Position numbers and translations under genes: made by a program. From positions 248,001 through 312,000 of the forward strand of contig JARHVB010000010.1 in assembly GCA_029222685.1 (NCBI GenBank): a DNA stretch of 64,000 bases, given 5' to 3'. Positions 54,632 to 62,550 of this stretch are shown here, piece after piece. Within the stretch, counting starts at the first letter, position 1. Every line of letters starts with the position of its first letter. The notes beneath the pieces are model-generated. The model did no database searches. It saw only the letters and a list, made by a program, of their open reading frames with translations, and was not told the DNA's origin. This stretch comes from Terripilifer ovatus (GTDB lineage Bacteria > Pseudomonadota > Alphaproteobacteria > Rhizobiales > Beijerinckiaceae).

Positions 54632-55525
54632 ATGTTCGCAGAGGGAAATTCAATCGTGGCGATCGACAGGGCGGTCAGGTCGAAGCGGCAGGCTCGACAG
54701 GCTCAAATCGCCGGCGAGCCGGTCGCAGCCATTGCGCAGCGCGACGAACCCCAGCGCTCCATCCAGTCCGTCGAACATGGCTTTCGCCTGATCCGCTGTC
54801 TCGAAGAGGCGGCCGAACCGCTGACCCTGAAAGACCTGTCGGCCCGCGCCGACATGGCGTCGAGCCGCGCCCATCTGTATCTGGTGAGTTTCCGGAGAGT
54901 CGGCCTCGTCCTGCAGGAAGAGACGAGCGGCCGTTACATGCTTGGGCCTTATGCCTTGCAACTGGGCCTTGCGGCGCTGCGCAAGCTCGACGTCGCGCAA
55001 TTGTCGCGCGGCTGCCTCGAGGATCTCAGCGGCAGGACCGGCGAAGCGAGCTATCTCGCGGTCTGGGGCAATCGCGGTCCTTATATCGTGCTGCGTGCCG
55101 ACGGGCCGCGTCCGGCACCCGTGTCCTTGCAGATCGGCTATGTGCTGCCGACCTTGTCGACCGCGACCGGCCGCATCTTCATCTCCTATCTGCCGCGGCA
55201 GGTCACCGAGCCCGTACTTGCCGGCGAGGACGGCGCGCAGGCGTTCGAGAACGGTGAAGCAAGTCTTGTTGCCGAAAGAAGTCTAGCCACCATCATCGCC
55301 GAAACGCGCGCGCGCAAGCTGTCGCGCACCGACGGCCTGCTCAATATGGGCTTCACCGGTCTTTCGGCGCCGGTCTTCGGCCATGACCGCAAACTGGCCG
55401 CGGCCGTGACCCTGATCGGCCCGACCAGCGGCATGGATGCGAGCCTGAACGGCGCCAACGCGCAAATGCTTCGCAAGGCGGCCGAAGACTTGACCTCACG
55501 CATGGGCGGCCAGAGCCCCGACTGA
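54632..55525 (+). CDS. IclR-family transcriptional regulator
   Basis: A 297-residue DNA-binding regulator. The N-terminal winged helix lies at about residues 45-110 (SIQSVEHGFRLIRCLEEA, then TLKDLSARADMASSRAHLYL), followed by the IclR effector-binding domain (YLAVWGNRGPYIVLRADG, then TATGRIFISYLP). The ligand is normally a small aromatic or carboxylic acid. The start is uncertain: ATG at 54632, or GTG at 54656 preceded by GAGGG. It is divergent from the monooxygenase and followed 28 bases later by the hydrolase. It probably controls both sides through the AT-rich elements at 54487-54526. Confidence 0.93.
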   Translation: MFAEGNSIVAIDRAVRSKRQARQAQIAGEPVAAIAQRDEPQRSIQSVEHGFRLIRCLEEAAEPLTLKDLSARADMASSRAHLYLVSFRRVGLVLQEETSGRYMLGPYALQLGLAALRKLDVAQLSRGCLEDLSGRTGEASYLAVWGNRGPYIVLRADGPRPAPVSLQIGYVLPTLSTATGRIFISYLPRQVTEPVLAGEDGAQAFENGEASLVAERSLATIIAETRARKLSRTDGLLNMGFTGLSAPVFGHDRKLAAAVTLIGPTSGMDASLNGANAQMLRKAAEDLTSRMGGQSPD

Positions 55526-55553
55526 CATTCAACCAGATAGAAAGTAATGATCC

Positions 55554-56738
55554 GTGACGACATCCGCCAAAATTGAATGGTCCCGCATTCCCCTGATCAT
55601 CCAGTTCACCGAACAGGTGAAGATGACGGAAACCTATGGTTTCAACGGCAGCCAGGGCAAAACCTCGCTCGAGGGACAGTTGTTCGTTCCCAAGGACCGC
55701 CCGTCGCAGACGGTCTACCTGTTCATGCATCCGACCTCGACCTTGCAACTGTTGCCGATGCCAACCGCGCTGGCGGACGCCGGCCTGCATGTGATGTGCG
55801 CCGGCAGCCGCTACGCCAAGAACGACAGCGCGCTGATCATGGAAAAGGTCGCCTTCGATCTCGGCGCTTATGTGCGCTATGCCCGCGAGGAACTCGGCTA
55901 TCGCAAGGTGATCCTGGTCGGCTGGTCGGGCGGCGGGTCGCTGTCGCTGTTCTATCAGGCGCAGGCCGAAAACCCTTCGATCACCCAGACAGCCGCAGGC
56001 GACCCCTATGATCTGAAAGGGGCCAACCTGCCGCAGGCCGACGGCATCATTTTCATCGCCGCGCATCTGAGCCGCGCCGAGACGCTGACCGAATGGATCG
56101 ATCCGTCGGTGCTCGACGAACTCAACCCCGATCGCCGCGATCTCGAGCTCGACATCAACAATCCGCTGTGCCCGAACACGCCGCCCTATACGGCCGACTT
56201 CGTCGCAAAATTCCGCGCGGCCCAGCGCGCCCGCAATGCCAAGATCACCGCCTGGGCGCTCGAACTGCTGAACGACCTGAAGAAGCGCGACGATGGCGAG
56301 ATCGAGCGCGCCTTCGTCACCCATCGCACCATGTGCGACGTGCGCTGGTACGACAAGGCGATCGAGCCGAACGGCCGCAAGCTCAACTGGTGCTATCTCG
56401 GCGATCCGCGCACCGTCAATGTCGGTCCCGTCGGGCTCGGGCGCTTCTCGACCCTGCGGTCATGGCTCTCCCAGTGGTCGCTGGAATATTCCAACGCCAA
56501 GGGGCCGATGAACGCCGCCAAGATCCGCAATGTGCCGGTATTGCAGATCGAAAACGAAGCTGACGATGCTGTGCCCGCCAGCCACAACCCCATCATCCAC
56601 GCTGCGCTGGCGACCAGAGATAAGGAAATGATCAGCATCGAAGGCGCGACGCATTATTATCTCGGCCAGCCGCAACAACTGGCGATCTGTATCGATGCGG
56701 TCATCGGCTGGAGCCGCCGCAAGGGCCTGCTGGACTGA
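55554..56738 (+). CDS. Alpha/beta-hydrolase fold protein
   Basis: A 394-residue hydrolase. The nucleophile elbow is GWSGGG (about residue 124), with the acid candidate in ENEADDAVPASH and the His in EGATHYYLG. The protein is longer than simple esterases because of a helical insert between about residues 150 and 260. The start is a GTG at 55554 with a weak ribosome site; an ATG at 55623 (MTETYGF) has AGGTGA upstream and is an alternative. It lies 28 bases after the IclR gene and is likely part of the same unit. It may open an ester, lactone or C-C bond produced by the neighbouring oxygenases. Confidence 0.88.
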   Translation: MTTSAKIEWSRIPLIIQFTEQVKMTETYGFNGSQGKTSLEGQLFVPKDRPSQTVYLFMHPTSTLQLLPMPTALADAGLHVMCAGSRYAKNDSALIMEKVAFDLGAYVRYAREELGYRKVILVGWSGGGSLSLFYQAQAENPSITQTAAGDPYDLKGANLPQADGIIFIAAHLSRAETLTEWIDPSVLDELNPDRRDLELDINNPLCPNTPPYTADFVAKFRAAQRARNAKITAWALELLNDLKKRDDGEIERAFVTHRTMCDVRWYDKAIEPNGRKLNWCYLGDPRTVNVGPVGLGRFSTLRSWLSQWSLEYSNAKGPMNAAKIRNVPVLQIENEADDAVPASHNPIIHAALATRDKEMISIEGATHYYLGQPQQLAICIDAVIGWSRRKGLLD

Positions 56739-56775
56739 TCAGCCGCAGGCGCACAACTTCGCTATTGGACCAATA

Positions 56776-56794
56776 GAATTATACAATGTAAAAT
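56776..56794. promoter_or_regulatory. Third copy of the AT-rich operator-like element
   Basis: GAATTATACAATGTAAAAT matches the element at 54487 at 16 of 19 positions and lies 72 bases before the start of the molybdenum hydroxylase gene. The match across 2.3 kb, in AT-rich islands of otherwise GC-rich DNA, indicates a common regulator, probably the IclR protein. Confidence 0.6.
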
Positions 56795-56865
56795 CGCGAA
56801 GAGATTTGGATTCTGGCCGGTCGGCCAAACTGATCGGCTCAAGGGGAAACGGCAAGGAATACGAA

Positions 56866-59217
56866 ATGTCGGAAAAACAGATCGGCGAACCGAAGCGCCG
56901 CAAGGAAGACGACCGGCTGATCACCGGCCAGGGTCAGTTTGCCGACGATCTTGCGTTTCCGAAATCGGCCCATGCCAGCGTGCTGCGCTCGCCCCATGCC
57001 CACGCGAAGATCAAGAGCATCGACATTTCGGCGGCGCGCGAAATGCCCGGCGTCCTGGCGGTGCTGACGGGCGCCGACGTTGTCGCCGCCGGCCTGAAAC
57101 CGATTCCTCATGGCACCGGCAGCTCGCGGACCGGCTCCGACGTGCCGCTCGCCAATCTTGACGGGTCGGAACGCAAGGTCACACCGCAGCTCATTCTGCC
57201 GCCGGAACGGGTCCGCTTCGTCGGCGAGGCGGTCGCCATGGTTGTCGCCGAGACGCTGCACCAGGCGCGCGACGCGGTCGAGGCGATCGTCGTCGATTAC
57301 GACGTGCTGCCGTCCGTCACGCGCTCGACGGAGGCCGTCATCGACGGCGCGCCGCAGCTCTGGGATAGCGTGCCCAACAATCTGCCGCTCGATGCGGAGA
57401 TCGGCGACAAGGCGGCGACGGATGCGGCCTTTGCCATCGCCGCCCATCGCGTCTCCTTCCGCTCCGCCATCCAGCGCGTCACCGGCGTGCACATGGAGCC
57501 GCGCGCCTGCATCGGCCTGTGGGACACGAAGTCCGACAGCTATACGCTGCACGCCTCCCATGGCATCGGCGTGGTGCAGATGAAAACCGAGATCGCGCAA
57601 ATTCTCGGTATCGACGTCGACAAGGTGCGCGTGATCGCGCCGCACGATGTCGGCGGCAATTTCGGCACGCGCAACGCGACCTATCCGGAATTCGCCCTCG
57701 TCGTTTGGGCCGCGCGGCTGATCCAGCGGCCGGTCAAATACGTCGCTGAACGTCAGGACGCCCTGCTGTCGGATTTCCAGGGCCGCGACCTGCACGTGGA
57801 TTTCGAACTCGCCCTCGACGAACGCGGTAAGTTTCTTGCCTTCCGTTCGACGAATACGAGCAATGTCGGCGCCCATACCGCCTCGTTCGTACCGCTCAAC
57901 AAGGGCGCGCAGTTGATGACGAGCCTTTATCAGGTGCCCACCGCCTATGTGCGCTGCCGCGCCGCCATGACGAATACGCCTTCGACCATTCCCTATCGCA
58001 GCGCCGGCCGCCCGGAGGCGATGTATTCGGTCGAGCGCATCATCGATATTGCGGCCCGCAAACTGAATTTCGACCGGGTCGAACTGCGCCGCCGCAACAT
58101 GATCCCGGCCAAGGCGCAGCCCTATCGCAATCCCTTCGGCGTTACCTATGACAATGGCGATTACACCGGCGTCATGCAGTCGGCGCTCGATCTCGCCGAC
58201 TGGAAAGGCTTCGAGAAGCGCCGCAAGGAATCGCGCCGCAGGGGATTGTATCGCGGCATTTCCATCTGCAATTATATCGAGGGCACCAGCGGCAATCCGC
58301 GCGAGCGCGCCGAAGTCACCGTGCTCGACGACGGCGGCATCGATCTCATCATCGGCACCCAGGCCTCGGGGCAGGGGCATGAGACCAGCTTCAGCCAGAT
58401 CGCCGCCGAGTGGCTCGGCGTTGGCTTCGATAAGATCCGCGTGCGCTACGGCGATACCAGTTTCGTCCTCGCCGGCGGCGGCTCCCACTCGGGCCGGTCG
58501 ATGCGCTTCGCCAGCATCGTCATCAAGGAATCGACCTTGCAGATCATCGACAAGGCCAAGAAGATCGCCTCCGTCATGTTCGAAACCCAGGTCGGCGACA
58601 TTGAATTCGCCGACGGTGCCTGCCGCGTCGGCGGCACCGATCGCGTCGCGACACTGGTCGAGATCTCGCGTTTTGCCGCTTCCAGCAAGGCTTTACCTGA
58701 TGATCTGCGCGGCCCGCTCAAGGGCGCCTGCGACCGGGTGACGACGGGGCTCGCCTTTCCCTATGGCGCTGCGGTTTGCGAGGTCGAGGTGGATGCCGAT
58801 ACCGGCGCCGTCCAGATCGTCCGCTATACGTCGGTCGATGACGTCGGCCGGGCCGTCAATCCGATGATCCTGCATGGCCAGACCCACGGCGGTATCGCCC
58901 AGGGCGTCGGCCAGGCTCTGCTGGAGCAATGCTGGTTCGACCGTGATAGCGGGCAGAACCTCTCCGCCTCGTTCATGGACTATGCCATGCCGCGGGCGTC
59001 CGATTTCCCCAGCTTCACCACGGGCCTGAGCGAAGTGCCGGCCACCAGCCATCCGCTTGGCTTCCGGCCTGGCGGCGAAGGCGGCACCACGCCGGCGCTG
59101 GGAACGACGATTAACGCCATCGTCGACGCGCTGAGCGAACTGGGTGTGACACATGTCGAGATGCCGGCGACGCCGTTCCGCATCTGGCAGGCCATTCAGG
59201 CGGCAAAACGCGATTAA
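56866..59217 (+). CDS. Xanthine-dehydrogenase-family molybdopterin-binding subunit (orphan large subunit)
   Basis: A 783-residue large subunit of the molybdenum hydroxylase family (aldehyde oxidoreductase, CO dehydrogenase form II-like). The N-terminus (EPKRRKEDDRLITGQGQFADD) is the CoxL-type start. The Moco loops GGNFGTRNATYPEFAL and PYRSAGRPEAMY are present; the latter lacks the Cys of true CO dehydrogenase (AYRCSFR). The Glu base lies in GGEGGTTPALG. The start at 56866 has AAGGAAT upstream; an in-frame extension to 56695 overlaps the hydrolase gene and is unlikely. No FAD or [2Fe-2S] subunit genes are adjacent. It probably hydroxylates an aldehyde or N-heterocycle. Confidence 0.92.
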   Translation: MSEKQIGEPKRRKEDDRLITGQGQFADDLAFPKSAHASVLRSPHAHAKIKSIDISAAREMPGVLAVLTGADVVAAGLKPIPHGTGSSRTGSDVPLANLDGSERKVTPQLILPPERVRFVGEAVAMVVAETLHQARDAVEAIVVDYDVLPSVTRSTEAVIDGAPQLWDSVPNNLPLDAEIGDKAATDAAFAIAAHRVSFRSAIQRVTGVHMEPRACIGLWDTKSDSYTLHASHGIGVVQMKTEIAQILGIDVDKVRVIAPHDVGGNFGTRNATYPEFALVVWAARLIQRPVKYVAERQDALLSDFQGRDLHVDFELALDERGKFLAFRSTNTSNVGAHTASFVPLNKGAQLMTSLYQVPTAYVRCRAAMTNTPSTIPYRSAGRPEAMYSVERIIDIAARKLNFDRVELRRRNMIPAKAQPYRNPFGVTYDNGDYTGVMQSALDLADWKGFEKRRKESRRRGLYRGISICNYIEGTSGNPRERAEVTVLDDGGIDLIIGTQASGQGHETSFSQIAAEWLGVGFDKIRVRYGDTSFVLAGGGSHSGRSMRFASIVIKESTLQIIDKAKKIASVMFETQVGDIEFADGACRVGGTDRVATLVEISRFAASSKALPDDLRGPLKGACDRVTTGLAFPYGAAVCEVEVDADTGAVQIVRYTSVDDVGRAVNPMILHGQTHGGIAQGVGQALLEQCWFDRDSGQNLSASFMDYAMPRASDFPSFTTGLSEVPATSHPLGFRPGGEGGTTPALGTTINAIVDALSELGVTHVEMPATPFRIWQAIQAAKRD

Positions 59218-59221
59218 CTCT

Positions 59222-59449
59222 ACTCCCGCAGGGTGGGAGAAGGTGGCCCTTGCGCAGCCTGCCTGCGCGGAGCCAGGCGGAGCTTGTCTCCGCTTCGGCG
59301 AAGGCAGGCAAGGGTCGGATGAGGGTGCCTTCACGTATTCATGTTGCGCGTTCTCCGTTCGATTGTGCAATCAAGACTTCGGATGCCCACCCTCATCCGG
59401 CCATCGCGATGCGAGGGCCGCCTTATCCCGTGAACGGGAGAAGGATTTA
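59222..59449. repeat. Imperfect inverted repeat in the 338-base gap before the SET gene
   Basis: The gap between the molybdenum hydroxylase and SET-domain genes (59218-59555) holds no gene. Most of it is a degenerate palindromic element with ACTCCCGCAGGGTGGGAGAAGG at the left and CCCGTGAACGGGAGAAGG at the right, and inner GGATGAGGGTGCC and CACCCTCATCC arms around a roughly 60-base centre. The last 100 bases carry a possible promoter region but no clear motif. Confidence 0.7.
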
Positions 59450-59555
59450 AGGGACTCATCTTGAACTGGTATTCATCCAATCCATAACGCCACGGATTGA
59501 ACTTCGCGCCGCCGCATCGTATGAGGCGGCGTTATCGAAACTTGATTCAGAGGCC

Positions 59556-59939
59556 ATGATGTCGGGTGTAAAGTTATCTGTGCGTCAGTCGAAGACGCAC
59601 GGCAGGGGGTTGTTCGCAGATCAGCACATACCGCAGGGAACGACGATCATTCAGTACACGGGGCAGAAGATCCCCAAGAAAGAAGGTCGGCGCCGCGAGC
59701 GCTTCTATGAATCGATCGGCTACTGCCTGCTCTTTAATTTCGACGACAAGCACGATATCGATGCCATCGTCGGCGGCAATGAATCGATTTATATCAATCA
59801 CAAGAGCAGACAGCCGAACCTGCAGGCCCTGGTCGACGAGACCGGCATCTGGTTCGAGACGCTGCGTGATATCAAGCGGGGCGAAGAATTGTTCTTCAAC
59901 TATGGTTTTAAGCCGGAAAAGCCGAAAAAATTCGTCTAG
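59556..59939 (+). CDS. Small SET-domain protein (predicted lysine methyltransferase)
   Basis: A 127-residue protein consisting of little more than a SET domain. The N-terminal HGRGLFADQHIPQGTTIIQY is the SET start, INHKSRQPNLQA matches the NHS-x-x-PN S-adenosylmethionine-binding motif, and RGEELFFNYGFKP matches the GEEL-x-x-x-YG motif. A basic C-terminus (KPKKFV) follows. The start is one of two adjacent ATGs with AGAGG upstream. It lies 30 bases before a MarR-type regulator. Its target is unknown; bacterial examples methylate histone-like or ribosomal proteins. Confidence 0.9.
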   Translation: MMSGVKLSVRQSKTHGRGLFADQHIPQGTTIIQYTGQKIPKKEGRRRERFYESIGYCLLFNFDDKHDIDAIVGGNESIYINHKSRQPNLQALVDETGIWFETLRDIKRGEELFFNYGFKPEKPKKFV

Positions 59940-59969
59940 ATTCGGCATTCTCCTTCTCGACGGTTCGGT

Positions 59970-60467
59970 ATGAAGAAGGCCAAGAAACAAGCCGCGGCCA
60001 AAACCTCCCGCCGCTCCGAAGGCGAGAGGGCGTTGCAGGATTTCGATCTCCTTCAGCACCTGCCGCACCTGCTGCGGCGGGCGCATTTCGAAGCGGAAGC
60101 CATCTTTCCGGATATCTACGGCGATGAGGTCACCTCTCGCCAGCTCGCGCTGCTGACCGCCATCGGCCAGCGGCCGGGGCTGTCGCAAAGCGCCGTCGCC
60201 CAGCAGGTGGGGATGGATCTCAACACCTGCAGCGACCTGGTGGCCCGGCTGGTGGCCAGGAAGCTCGTGCGCCGCGAACGCTCGGAAGCGGATGCACGCA
60301 CCTATTGTCTCAATCTCGCGCCAAAAGGCGCTCGTGTCGTCGACATGGGCATCGGGCTTGCGGGCAACTATCGCCAGTCGGTGGCGCAGCGCCTGAGCCA
60401 GGCCGAGCACGAGCGACTGGTCGCGCTGCTGCAGCGCCTGCTCGGGCTTGAGCGAACTGCCCCTTAA
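59970..60467 (+). CDS. MarR-family transcriptional regulator
   Basis: A 165-residue winged-helix regulator. After a basic tail (KKAKKQAAAKTSRR) come the MarR helices (FDLLQHLPHLLRRAHFEAEAI-type FDLLQHLPHLLRR), the DNA-reading helix (LSQSAVAQQVGMDLNTCSDL), and the wing (RERSEADARTYCLNLAPKG). Such proteins usually repress aromatic catabolic operons and are released by the substrate. It lies 135 bases before the CnbZ-like operon, whose upstream region contains a MarR-like palindrome at 60537-60552. Confidence 0.92.
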   Translation: MKKAKKQAAAKTSRRSEGERALQDFDLLQHLPHLLRRAHFEAEAIFPDIYGDEVTSRQLALLTAIGQRPGLSQSAVAQQVGMDLNTCSDLVARLVARKLVRRERSEADARTYCLNLAPKGARVVDMGIGLAGNYRQSVAQRLSQAEHERLVALLQRLLGLERTAP

Positions 60468-60506
60468 CGGGGCACCCGCTGCCCTTTATTTGATCCAGAC
60501 GCCAGA

Positions 60507-60552
60507 TTGACAGCCCCAAGCTCTGTTGGCAGATTAACTACGAATACGTAGT
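60507..60552 (+). promoter_or_regulatory. Predicted promoter element and MarR-type palindrome
   Basis: TTGACA at 60507-60512 is a good -35 sequence. About 25 bases on lies a perfect 6-bp inverted repeat, ACTACG and CGTAGT, with a 4-base AATA centre (60537-60552), which has the size and AT content of MarR operators. It overlaps or follows the expected -10 region, 50 bases before the CnbZ-like gene. Confidence 0.55.
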
Positions 60553-60602
60553 AATTAATCGGATGCCGCTGCATCGCGCGGCATCCCGAGAGTGCGAAGC
60601 AG

Positions 60603-61361
60603 ATGAGCGGACTGATCGCGTTCGAGCCGGGCGGTTATCAATATCTTCCCGGCGGCTTCCAATATTCGGCGGCGGTGACGGCGCTGCCCGGCTGGGAGAT
60701 CGAGCGCGCGCGCTTCACCGCTCCCGTGCCGCTGGAGCAGGGGTTTGCGCTGCTCGAGGCGCATCTGGCCTCGCTCGAACGTCCGCCGACTGCGCTTTGC
60801 GCCTGTGAACTGCGCTCGCCCGAACCGATGACCGAGCCTGTCTTCATCGCGTTCAACCGCAGCTATGTGCAGCCGCTGGAACGTTGGGGCCTGTTTCGCA
60901 ACGATGCCAATCCCGTGGCGCGCTGCAACCTCTGCCCAGAACTCGATAAGCCTGAGGGCCCGAGCTTCTATGCGTTCAGCTATACCGTGCCGGCTGCGGG
61001 TAGAGGGTTGCGCCACAGCTTCGTGACGTCCGGTGCAGCCGAATGCCCCGATCGCCCGAACTATCGCGAAAATATCGTCCGGCTCGGCGAAACTTCGCCC
61101 GATGCGCTTGCCGACAAGCTGCGCTTTGCCATCGGCGACCTGGAAGCGCGCTTTGCCCCGTTGGGCGTCGAGTGGGCCGACGTGCTCGAGACCAGGCTTT
61201 ATACGGTGCATGATCTGCATCATGCGGTGGCCGGCGAGTTCGGCCGTCGCGGCGCCCTTGCCGGCGGCCTGAACTGGCATCTGGTGCGGCCGCCGGTGAA
61301 AGACCTCGAAATCGAGATCGATGCCCGCGCGGTCCGCCGCGAGCTCGTGCTCAGCGTGTAA
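60603..61361 (+). CDS. CnbZ-like protein (2-amino-5-chloromuconate deaminase-like)
   Basis: A 252-residue protein that, from memory, resembles CnbZ, a deaminase acting on 2-amino-5-chloromuconate in chloronitrobenzene degradation. The segments QYSAAVTALPGWEIER, CACELRSPEPMTE, FNRSYVQPLERWG and ARCNLCPE are the recognisable ones, and the C-terminal half (WADVLETRLYTVHDLHHA) may be RidA-like. No signal peptide is present. The ATG at 60603 has a weak ribosome site. It heads a probable operon with a Bug protein 18 bases on, and its promoter carries a MarR-type palindrome. A wider role on amino-muconates is inference. Confidence 0.65.
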   Translation: MSGLIAFEPGGYQYLPGGFQYSAAVTALPGWEIERARFTAPVPLEQGFALLEAHLASLERPPTALCACELRSPEPMTEPVFIAFNRSYVQPLERWGLFRNDANPVARCNLCPELDKPEGPSFYAFSYTVPAAGRGLRHSFVTSGAAECPDRPNYRENIVRLGETSPDALADKLRFAIGDLEARFAPLGVEWADVLETRLYTVHDLHHAVAGEFGRRGALAGGLNWHLVRPPVKDLEIEIDARAVRRELVLSV

Positions 61362-61379
61362 TTTGAAAAAAGGTGTGAC

Positions 61380-62366
61380 ATGACCAGCTTCAACACCATC
61401 CGCATGCGCGTCTTCGCCATCCTTGCCGCAGGCCTCTTCGCGTGCCTCCCGGCCTTTGCCGCCTCGCCGGCATTTGTCAGCGGCGGCCCGGTCCGCATCC
61501 TTGTCGGCTTTCCGGCCGGCGGCACCATCGACGTTGTGGCGCGCCTGCTCGCCGAACAGATGCACCGTGATCTTGGCGTGCAGGTTTTGGTCGAGAACAC
61601 CACGGGCGCTGGTGGCCAGCTTGCCGCGGTAGCGCTGAAGCGCGCCACACCCGATGGCCATACGCTCATGGTGGCGCCCGATCACACCATGGTCGTCATC
61701 CCGCTGACCATCGCCCAGCCCGGCTTCGAGATCGCGGATTTCGCGCCGGTCGGCGAGATCGCCACCTATGTCGGCGCGCTAGCCGTGGGAGCCGGCAGCG
61801 ATGTGAAAGACATCGACGGTTTCATCAAGAAGGTGCGCGCCGATCCCAAGCTCGGCAGCGTCGGCATAGCGGCGGCGGGCAGCAAGCCGCAGTTCGCGCT
61901 TCTCGCCATATCGCGGGAGAAGGGCGTCGCGCTGACACCGGTGCCCTATCGCGGCTCGGTGCCGATGGTGCAGGATCTCGTCGGCGGCCATCTGCCGGCC
62001 GGCATCACCGCGCTGGGCGATTTTCTCGAGCAGCACGCGGGCGGGCAGTTGCGCGTCATCGCCATCACCAACCAGGACCGCACGTCGCAGCTCCCGACCA
62101 TACCGACGGCGCTGGAGCAGGGGTATCCGATGAAGCTCAATTTCTGGCTCGGCATGTTCGCGCCGGCGAAAACGCCGGCGGACATTCTTGACATGCTGTC
62201 GGCGTCGATGACCAAGGCGCTCGGCGATCCCCAGGTGATGGAGCGGATGAAGGCCCTGGCCTTCGATCCGCATCCGTCATCGCCTGCTGAAATGACCACC
62301 GAGATTCAGGCCGACACGAAATACTGGGCGCCGCTGGTCGAGGCCTCAGGCTGGGTCAAGCAGTAA
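61380..62366 (+). CDS. Bug/TctC-family periplasmic solute-binding protein
   Basis: A 328-residue orphan tricarboxylate-type receptor. The signal peptide ends at PAFAAS; RILVGFPAGGTIDVVARLLA and VENTTGAGGQLAAVAL are the ligand loops. It lies 18 bases after the CnbZ-like gene, so it is in the same MarR-regulated transcript, and its ligand may be the amino-aromatic acid processed by that pathway. It is the sixth such receptor in the window, none with membrane partners. Confidence 0.92.
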   Translation: MTSFNTIRMRVFAILAAGLFACLPAFAASPAFVSGGPVRILVGFPAGGTIDVVARLLAEQMHRDLGVQVLVENTTGAGGQLAAVALKRATPDGHTLMVAPDHTMVVIPLTIAQPGFEIADFAPVGEIATYVGALAVGAGSDVKDIDGFIKKVRADPKLGSVGIAAAGSKPQFALLAISREKGVALTPVPYRGSVPMVQDLVGGHLPAGITALGDFLEQHAGGQLRVIAITNQDRTSQLPTIPTALEQGYPMKLNFWLGMFAPAKTPADILDMLSASMTKALGDPQVMERMKALAFDPHPSSPAEMTTEIQADTKYWAPLVEASGWVKQ

Positions 62367-62400
62367 GCAGCGTTCAAAGTATAGCCCCGAACGACCGGCT

Positions 62401-62526
62401 GTCATTCCCGACGCGCCGCAGGCGCGAGCGGGAACCCAGGAGTCAAGGGCGATTGCTCGGGCGATCACTTTGCGCCGTCACGTTGCCTCTGGATTCCCGC
62501 TCTGCGCTTCGCTTGGCGGGAATGAC
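62401..62526. repeat. Palindromic dispersed repeat, copy 2
   Basis: A 126-bp element matching the 30057-30170 repeat in inverted orientation. Shared stretches include GTCATTCCCGACGCG, GCAGGCGCGAGCGGGAA, CCAGGAGTCAAGGGC and GAATGAC at the far end. It lies between the Bug gene and the convergent aromatic hydroxylase gene and could terminate transcription from both. Confidence 0.85.
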
Positions 62527-62550
62527 ACACCGAGGCTGAAGCGAAAGGCA

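Noticed and set aside
56866..59217. Carbon monoxide dehydrogenase large subunit
   Set aside because: The active-site loop reads PYRSAGR, without the Cys of form I CO dehydrogenase, and coxM and coxS are missing.
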